DNA of 64,000 nt from Ignavibacteria bacterium. GTDB taxonomy: Bacteria; Bacteroidota; Ignavibacteria; Ignavibacteriales; SURF-24. The stretch is from positions 62,001 to 126,000 of the forward strand of contig JAAXKQ010000008.1 of the NCBI GenBank assembly GCA_025612245.1. Reading direction: 5' to 3'. The position numbers and the translations under genes were made by a program. The notes beneath the pieces are model-generated. The model did not search any database. It worked only from the letters and a program-made list of their open reading frames with translations, and had not been told where the DNA came from. This document shows positions 59,385 to 64,000 of this stretch, piece by piece (the first letter of the stretch is position 1; each line of letters opens with the position of its first letter).

Positions 59385-60257
59385 TCATCTGATAAATTCC
59401 TCGTTATCTTCCATTTTGAATTCCGTAAGAGGCGGCTTTGCCCCCTCATCCATCCCTGCCGTGTATCCGTAGAGGTCAAAGATTTCCTTGCTCATTTTCA
59501 TGTTAAGAAGGCTTAAGGGAATGTTCTGGTGGCATACCCTCTCACACTCGCCGCAGCCTATGCAGCGCCCGGCAAGGTGAAATGCGCGTATAAGGTGCCA
59601 GCCCAGGTTTCCTATCGGGTGTGCGCTCGACTCGATCCAGCGCGGACGGGTCTTGTCTACTATGCACTGCTCGCAGTAGCAAAGAGGACAGGCCTGCCTG
59701 CAGGCGTAGCATCTCACGCATTTATCGAATTCCTTCATCCAGAACTCCCAGCATTCGGATGTTGTCATGCTTTCAATTTCTTTTACCCTTGCAAATGGGT
59801 CCGTAACTTCGGGCTCTTTTTCTTCAACAACACCGCCAATCAGGGCGTCGTAGTACTGCGGGTTATGCATACTGCAGGCGCGGCATTTTCCGGCCGGGCC
59901 GCTGTCGTTTAATACTCCCTGGCAACTTAACCCTATTATAAAAATATCCTCGCGCTTTAACTGGTGCTCCTGTATGAGTGCCGTAACACTCTTAATGTCG
60001 CACGGCTTGAGGAACACGGCAACGGGCTTGCCCGCAGAAATAATGTTATAGGACTTTGTCAGGTACACGGCCAGGTTGTTTGCACAATTCTGGTTGAAAA
60101 TAAACTTTTCAGTTTCAGAAGCCTTCCGTGCAATAAAAGTCTGAACCCTGCCTTTTAATGTACCTTCGGCATAGCCCACTACAGCCGAAACCTTTCCACT
60201 TTCTAAAAGCTCACCGGCAAGCTTCTTTACTTCAGCTGATATTTTATCATTTGACAT
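59385..60257 (-). CDS. flxC: FlxC-like iron-sulfur subunit
   Basis: The 290-residue protein joins an FrhB-like region (KPCDIKSVTALIQEHQLKRE, then GLSCQGV and KCRACSMHNPQ) to two 4Fe-4S motifs, CVRCYACRQACPLCYCEQC (about 176-194) and CIGCGECERVCHQNIP (about 227-242). It resembles the FlxC/coenzyme F420 hydrogenase beta-like subunits that lie between FlxB and FlxD in known flx operons. Its ATG lies inside the end of flxD (11-base overlap), again indicating coupling. The symbol is given by position and domains; similarity to named FlxC was not computed. Confidence 0.75.
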   Translation of the reverse strand: MSNDKISAEVKKLAGELLESGKVSAVVGYAEGTLKGRVQTFIARKASETEKFIFNQNCANNLAVYLTKSYNIISAGKPVAVFLKPCDIKSVTALIQEHQLKREDIFIIGLSCQGVLNDSGPAGKCRACSMHNPQYYDALIGGVVEEKEPEVTDPFARVKEIESMTTSECWEFWMKEFDKCVRCYACRQACPLCYCEQCIVDKTRPRWIESSAHPIGNLGWHLIRAFHLAGRCIGCGECERVCHQNIPLSLLNMKMSKEIFDLYGYTAGMDEGAKPPLTEFKMEDNEEFIR

Positions 60258-60747
60258 TTTCTACCTGTTCCTTTTCAGAATTCTGTTCTGTTTCAGAGGC
60301 CTCGTGCTGGAAGGGGAATGAATCCCCGATCAGCTTCTGATACTCGGTAAAAGGGCCCAGCTTTCGGATTTCATCTGTAACCGCGTTTACCACGTCGCGC
60401 CACTTTGCGCCCTCGGCGGCAGAGACCCAGCTGAACTGAACCCTGTTGGGGTCTATGCCCGTAAACTCCAGGAGCTTGCGGAATACCGCAAAACGCCTGC
60501 GGGCATGAAAGTTACCCGCGTTATAGTGGCAGTCGTTCGGATGGCAGCCGCTGATGAGCACCCCGTCGGCACCGTTTTCAAAAGCCTTAATTACGAGCGA
60601 AAAATCTATCCTTCCCGTACATGGCAGCCTGAGGACCCTTACGTTAGGTTCATACTTTAGGCGGCTCGTACCGGCCAGGTCGGCTCCCGTATAAGTGCAC
60701 CAGGTGCAAACAAAAGCCGCTATTTTGGGTTCAAAATTTTCGTCCAT
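60247..60747 (-). CDS. flxD: FlxD/MvhD-like [2Fe-2S] subunit
   Basis: The protein of about 166 residues has the MvhD pattern. CTWCTYTGADLAG and RVLRLPCTGRID are followed by SGCHPNDCHYNAGN, which together give the cysteines for one [2Fe-2S] cluster. MvhD/FlxD passes electrons to HdrA. An ATG at 60777 in the same frame lacks a ribosome-binding site, while the ATG at 60747 follows AGAAGG at good spacing, so I prefer the latter. hdrA ends 42 bases upstream of this start and the next gene overlaps, so it is inside the operon. Confidence 0.88.
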   Translation of the reverse strand: MDENFEPKIAAFVCTWCTYTGADLAGTSRLKYEPNVRVLRLPCTGRIDFSLVIKAFENGADGVLISGCHPNDCHYNAGNFHARRRFAVFRKLLEFTGIDPNRVQFSWVSAAEGAKWRDVVNAVTDEIRKLGPFTEYQKLIGDSFPFQHEASETEQNSEKEQVENVK

Positions 60748-60789
60748 TTTACCTTCTCTTCCAAGCATCAAATTCATTTCTGTTTTGTG

Positions 60790-62790
60790 TTAAACGAACA
60801 GTGCGTTTATCTGCGAATATACCTGTTCGTCCGTAAAGCCCGCAAGGTCAATTGACTTTGAACGGCAGATCGAGACGCACGTTCCGCATCCCTGGCATTT
60901 GCCTTCATTTACGTGCGAAACAACTTTAATTACCTCACCCTTGCGGTTTTTAATTTCCTTTCTTTCAATTGCATTGTATGGGCATGCCGTGAGGCAGAAC
61001 TCACAGTCGACGCATGTACTCTCATTTACCTTTGCCACGTAAGGCTCACGTTCCAATTCAAGCGAGCTGAAAAGGCCCAGTACCTTTGAAGCAGCTGCCG
61101 AGGCCTGTGCCACGGCTTCCGGTATATCCTTCGGGGCCTGGCAGGCTCCGGCTAAAAATATTCCGGCGCTGTTGGTCTCTACCGGACGAAGCTTCGGATG
61201 TGCTTCGGAAAGGAAGTGATACTGGTCATAGCCAACGCCAAGCTTCTGTGCCAGGGGAACGATGTCCGGCTGTGCCGAGATGGCTGTTGCCAGCACCACC
61301 ATGTCGGCCGAAATTTCCACCTGTGCGCCGCTTAGCGTATCGGCACCCTTGACTATCAGTTTCCCGTTTTCCTCTGAAATCTTTGAAACCCTGCCCCGCA
61401 GGTAGACCGCTCCATCCTCCTCAATTGCACGGCGGACAAATTCATCGTAGTTCTTTCCGCCTGCCCTTATATCCATATAGAATACAAAAGCCTGCCCGTT
61501 ATGCACCTTGTGCTTGTAGAGCATTGTGTGCTTTGCCGTATACATGCAGCAGATCTTTGAGCAGTAGCTCACTCCCTTGGCTTCATCCCTGGAACCAACG
61601 CACTGTATGAATACAATTGTCTCCGGGACCTTGCCGTCCGAGGGGCGTTTTAATTCACCGTATGTGGGACCCGAGGCGCTTACCAGGCGCTCGAACTGGA
61701 GGCCGGAAACAACATCCGGGTATTTCCCGTAGCCGTATTCGCCATAGCCTTTTAAGGTCTCATCGGTTTTCTTATCTATTGTATATAGGTCATATCCCGT
61801 AGCAACTACAATTGCGCCAACTTCCTCGTTAACGAATGAATCCGTCTGGTCGAACCTGACGGCCTTGCGTCCGCAGATTTTCTCGCACAGGCCGCACTTC
61901 CCGTTGATAAATTTCGTGCAGTGTTCGCGGTCTATTACCGGTTTATTCGGAACGGCCTGCGGGAAAGGCACATAAATGGCCTTGCGCATTCCCAGGCCCT
62001 CGTTAAACTCGCTCGGGATTTTTTTCTGCGGGCACTTCTCCTGGCAGATGCCGCAGCCGGTGCAGAGGGTTTCATCTATGTAGCGTGCTTTTTTGCGTAT
62101 GGTTACGTTAAAGTTTCCTATGTAGCCGGATACCTTTTCAATTTCAGAGTATGTGTAAAGCTTTATGTTCTTGTGCGTGTTTGCGCTTACCATCTTGGGT
62201 GTAAGTATGCACTGCGAGCAGTCCAGCGTGGGAAAGGTTTCTGAAAGCTGCGCCATGTGGCCGCCGATGGAAGGAGATTTTTCAACCAGTATTACTTCCT
62301 TTCCACCTTCTGCAATGTCCAGTGCCGCCTGTATGCCCGCAATTCCGCCTCCAATTACGAGCGCTTTTTTCGTTACCGGTATCCTGATCGGGTCAAGCGG
62401 AATGTCACGCTTTACCTTCTCTACCATAACGCGTATCAGGTCCAGCGCCTTTTCCGTTGCAACCGGCTTATCTTCGTGCACCCAGGAGCAGTGCTCCCTT
62501 ATGTTTGCAATTTCGCACAGGAAAGGGTTCATTCCGGCTTCGGTAACGGTTCGCCTGAATGTCTTCTCGTGCATCAGCGGGCTGCAGCTTGCAACAACAA
62601 CGCCCGAAAGGTTGTGCTCCTTAATGGCATCTTTAATCATGTTCTGCCCCGGGTCGGAACACATGTACTTATAATCCACCGCGTAGACTACATCCCTCAG
62701 GAGTGCGGCTCTTTTTGCTACAGCTGCACAGTCTACTGTCCGGCCTATATTCTCGCCGCAGTGGCAAACAAAAACACCTATGCGGGCCAT
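60790..62790 (-). CDS. hdrA: CoB-CoM heterodisulfide reductase-like subunit A
   Basis: The 666-residue flavoprotein has the full HdrA layout. An N-terminal domain with CHCGENIG is followed by the FAD-binding GGGIAGIQAALDIA (about 147-160) and the conserved GGHMAQLSETFPTLDCSQC. 4Fe-4S motifs include CTGCGICQEKCP (about 246), CGLCEKICG (about 303), CVDCEFCLTACP and CQGCGTCVSICR near the C-terminus. The flavin of HdrA is the bifurcation site in HdrABC complexes. AAAGGAG precedes the ATG. It is flanked by hdrB and flxD, at 24 and 42 bases. Confidence 0.94.
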   Translation of the reverse strand: MARIGVFVCHCGENIGRTVDCAAVAKRAALLRDVVYAVDYKYMCSDPGQNMIKDAIKEHNLSGVVVASCSPLMHEKTFRRTVTEAGMNPFLCEIANIREHCSWVHEDKPVATEKALDLIRVMVEKVKRDIPLDPIRIPVTKKALVIGGGIAGIQAALDIAEGGKEVILVEKSPSIGGHMAQLSETFPTLDCSQCILTPKMVSANTHKNIKLYTYSEIEKVSGYIGNFNVTIRKKARYIDETLCTGCGICQEKCPQKKIPSEFNEGLGMRKAIYVPFPQAVPNKPVIDREHCTKFINGKCGLCEKICGRKAVRFDQTDSFVNEEVGAIVVATGYDLYTIDKKTDETLKGYGEYGYGKYPDVVSGLQFERLVSASGPTYGELKRPSDGKVPETIVFIQCVGSRDEAKGVSYCSKICCMYTAKHTMLYKHKVHNGQAFVFYMDIRAGGKNYDEFVRRAIEEDGAVYLRGRVSKISEENGKLIVKGADTLSGAQVEISADMVVLATAISAQPDIVPLAQKLGVGYDQYHFLSEAHPKLRPVETNSAGIFLAGACQAPKDIPEAVAQASAAASKVLGLFSSLELEREPYVAKVNESTCVDCEFCLTACPYNAIERKEIKNRKGEVIKVVSHVNEGKCQGCGTCVSICRSKSIDLAGFTDEQVYSQINALFV

Positions 62791-62814
62791 ATTGGAATAC
62801 TCCTTTGTTAAATC

Positions 62815-63675
62815 CTACTTCTTCAGCAGTTCCGCGGCACTTACAAAATGGGAATTAAACCCGAGCTCTTCTTTAGAAAGGCCCAGGGCAAGACCTATTA
62901 GCTGCGTAACGTAGACTACCGGCATTCTGAAATCTGTATTAAATTTTTTATTTATCTGCGACTGCCTCATATCCAGGTTAGCCTGGCAAAGCGGGCATGC
63001 AACTGCAATCATTTCCGCACCACCGGCCTGTGCAGAAGTAAAAATCCTGCGCCCGAGCTCCAGCACTATGTCCGTCTCGGGAATGGCGTGGCTTCCGCCG
63101 CAGCATTCTGTCTTGCAGGACCATCTAACCGGGTTTCCTCCAATGAGTCTTACCAGGTCATCCATCGACACCGGATCCTCAGCGTCGTCGAAATTTAAGA
63201 CCTTTGAGGGACGAACCAGGAGACAGCCATAATAACATGCGACGTTAAGACCCTCCAGGGGTTTTTCAATGGCTGCCTTCAGGTTGTCCTGACCATAGAT
63301 ATCCCGGAAAAATTCCAGGATATTGTAAACTTTCATGTCGCGCTCCATTACGCCGCCTGTAAGCTCATTCATCCTTTTATTTACCTCGGGTGAATGCTTT
63401 ACAGCGTAAGAAGCGTTCTTTAGCCTGTTATAGCAGGCTGCACAGGGGGCAAGTATATCCTCCAGGCCCTGTCTTGAAGCATTTAACAGGTTGTTGTATG
63501 CAAGAGCAACTCCCAGTTCCTCTTTTGTTGTGTGCGCCGGCGTGGCACCGCAGCAGTTCCAGTCCTCTACTTCACTTAATTCTATGCCCAGCTTTCCGCA
63601 TACCGCTTTAAGTGAAATGTTGTATTCCTTTGCAGTCGAGTGCAGCGAACATCCCGGATAATAACCGTAAGCCAT
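62815..63675 (-). CDS. hdrB: CoB-CoM heterodisulfide reductase-like subunit B
   Basis: The 286-residue protein has two CCG domains. The first reads GYYPGCSL ... WNCCGATPAH ... CAACYNRL, and the second ACYYGCLL ... KTECCGGSHA ... CPLCQANL. Both keep the Cx(n)CCGx(n)CxxC pattern that holds the two non-cubane [4Fe-4S] clusters which reduce the disulfide in HdrB. The real substrate in a bacterium is not CoM-S-S-CoB; DsrC trisulfide/disulfide or another thiol is likely. AGGAGAAG precedes the ATG. hdrC ends 12 bases upstream. Confidence 0.94.
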   Translation of the reverse strand: MAYGYYPGCSLHSTAKEYNISLKAVCGKLGIELSEVEDWNCCGATPAHTTKEELGVALAYNNLLNASRQGLEDILAPCAACYNRLKNASYAVKHSPEVNKRMNELTGGVMERDMKVYNILEFFRDIYGQDNLKAAIEKPLEGLNVACYYGCLLVRPSKVLNFDDAEDPVSMDDLVRLIGGNPVRWSCKTECCGGSHAIPETDIVLELGRRIFTSAQAGGAEMIAVACPLCQANLDMRQSQINKKFNTDFRMPVVYVTQLIGLALGLSKEELGFNSHFVSAAELLKK

Positions 63676-63687
63676 TTATTTCTTCTC

Positions 63688-64000
63688 CTAATGCTCTTTT
63701 TTTTCTTCCCTGTCTTCAAAGTAAGAGGAATTTGCAAATATATTCTTAAGCCTTTCCTTGTTTTTAATGCTCTGAGGCAGGAAAGAAAGCTTTCCTTTCA
63801 AAAGCATTGCAGGGGCAATCGTGGCATTCTTGAACGGCGTGCCGTTCTTCAGGTTAAAGGTAACTGTCATGCCGAACTCAAAGAGCCGGCCGTTTGATTT
63901 TACAGAATCCAGAAATGCCCCGGAAAAATTGCTGACTGCCTTGACCGCGGGCCTGAGCCCCTCTTTGCAGGCAAGTATTCGGATGGTCTCCATTACTTTT
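63688..64000 (-). CDS. hdrC: CoB-CoM heterodisulfide reductase-like subunit C, partial
   Basis: The frame is open to the right edge of the window, so only about the last 104 codons are seen; the true start lies outside. The visible part, with LKNGTPFKNATIAPAMLLKG and LPQSIKNKERLKNIF, matches the helical C-terminus of HdrC, which follows its two 4Fe-4S motifs. Met at 63993 is internal. HdrC passes electrons from HdrA to HdrB. It ends 12 bases before hdrB, and is the most upstream visible gene of the operon. Confidence 0.85.
   Translation of the reverse strand, partial: KVMETIRILACKEGLRPAVKAVSNFSGAFLDSVKSNGRLFEFGMTVTFNLKNGTPFKNATIAPAMLLKGKLSFLPQSIKNKERLKNIFANSSYFEDREEKKEH

Overview
The window most likely comes from an anaerobic or facultative member of the Ignavibacteria/Chlorobi side of the Bacteroidota (FCB) group. 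This is inferred from gene content, not from a marker tree. Bacteroidota-type envelope families are common (DUF5686, DUF5916, DUF3857, CarboxypepD_reg-like and CBM9-like secreted proteins). Many genes have clear Shine-Dalgarno sequences, and there is a NADH-linked heterodisulfide-reductase cluster of anaerobes. I saw no rRNA, tRNA, CRISPR array, intact insertion sequence or prophage.

Layout. 0-1.5 kb: the terminator of an upstream gene, a small GlsB/YeaQ membrane protein and a ferredoxin-domain protein. 1.5-5.5 kb (minus): a glycogen debranching enzyme and malto-oligosyltrehalose trehalohydrolase. 5.8-13.4 kb: ABC1/UbiB kinase, a small alpha-beta-barrel protein, a YbaK deacylase, a single-domain response regulator, a secreted protein, a lone MlaF-type ATPase, RadA and an RRM protein. 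13.4-23.2 kb: envelope proteins, a three-gene pilin-like operon, a DUF5916 protein and a serine hydrolase. 23.2-25.1 kb: a plastic AT-rich stretch with a chimeric duplication scar. 25.1-29 kb: archease-rtcB (RNA ligation) facing cysE-cysK (cysteine synthesis). 29.2-36.1 kb: three DUF3857/transglutaminase-like paralogues and a tail-anchored protein. 36.2-40.4 kb: a secreted C1 peptidase, then the conserved rpmH-rnpA-yidD-yidC block. 40.5-48 kb: a patatin-Omp85 fusion, a helical-repeat protein, DinB, a GH20 enzyme and an SDR dehydrogenase. 48.05-49.08 kb: a gene-free cluster of degenerate repeats. 49-53.2 kb: a Sua5/YciO protein, phosphate transport (DUF47-Pit), an MFS transporter and a small protein. 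53.4-57.2 kb: an amidase, a CarboxypepD_reg protein and slipin. 57.4-64 kb (minus, running off the right edge): hdrC-hdrB-hdrA-flxD-flxC-flxB-flxA, a probable flavin-based electron-bifurcating NADH/heterodisulfide complex.

The observations I rate most interesting are these. (1) A 249-bp tract, identical base for base, covers the leader and the first 57 codons of two otherwise divergent DUF3857 paralogues. It looks like recent gene conversion or selection that keeps expression and secretion signals matched. (2) In both of those paralogues the transglutaminase Cys and His are replaced at identical positions by Asn357 and Tyr400, while the third keeps Cys335 and His378. (3) A scar at 23.3-23.5 kb fuses an rtcB 5' fragment to the DUF5916 3' end, exactly the junction expected between copies of a decayed tandem duplication. 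(4) A minor-pilin-like triad lacks standard prepilin leaders. (5) The 48-49 kb repeat cluster.
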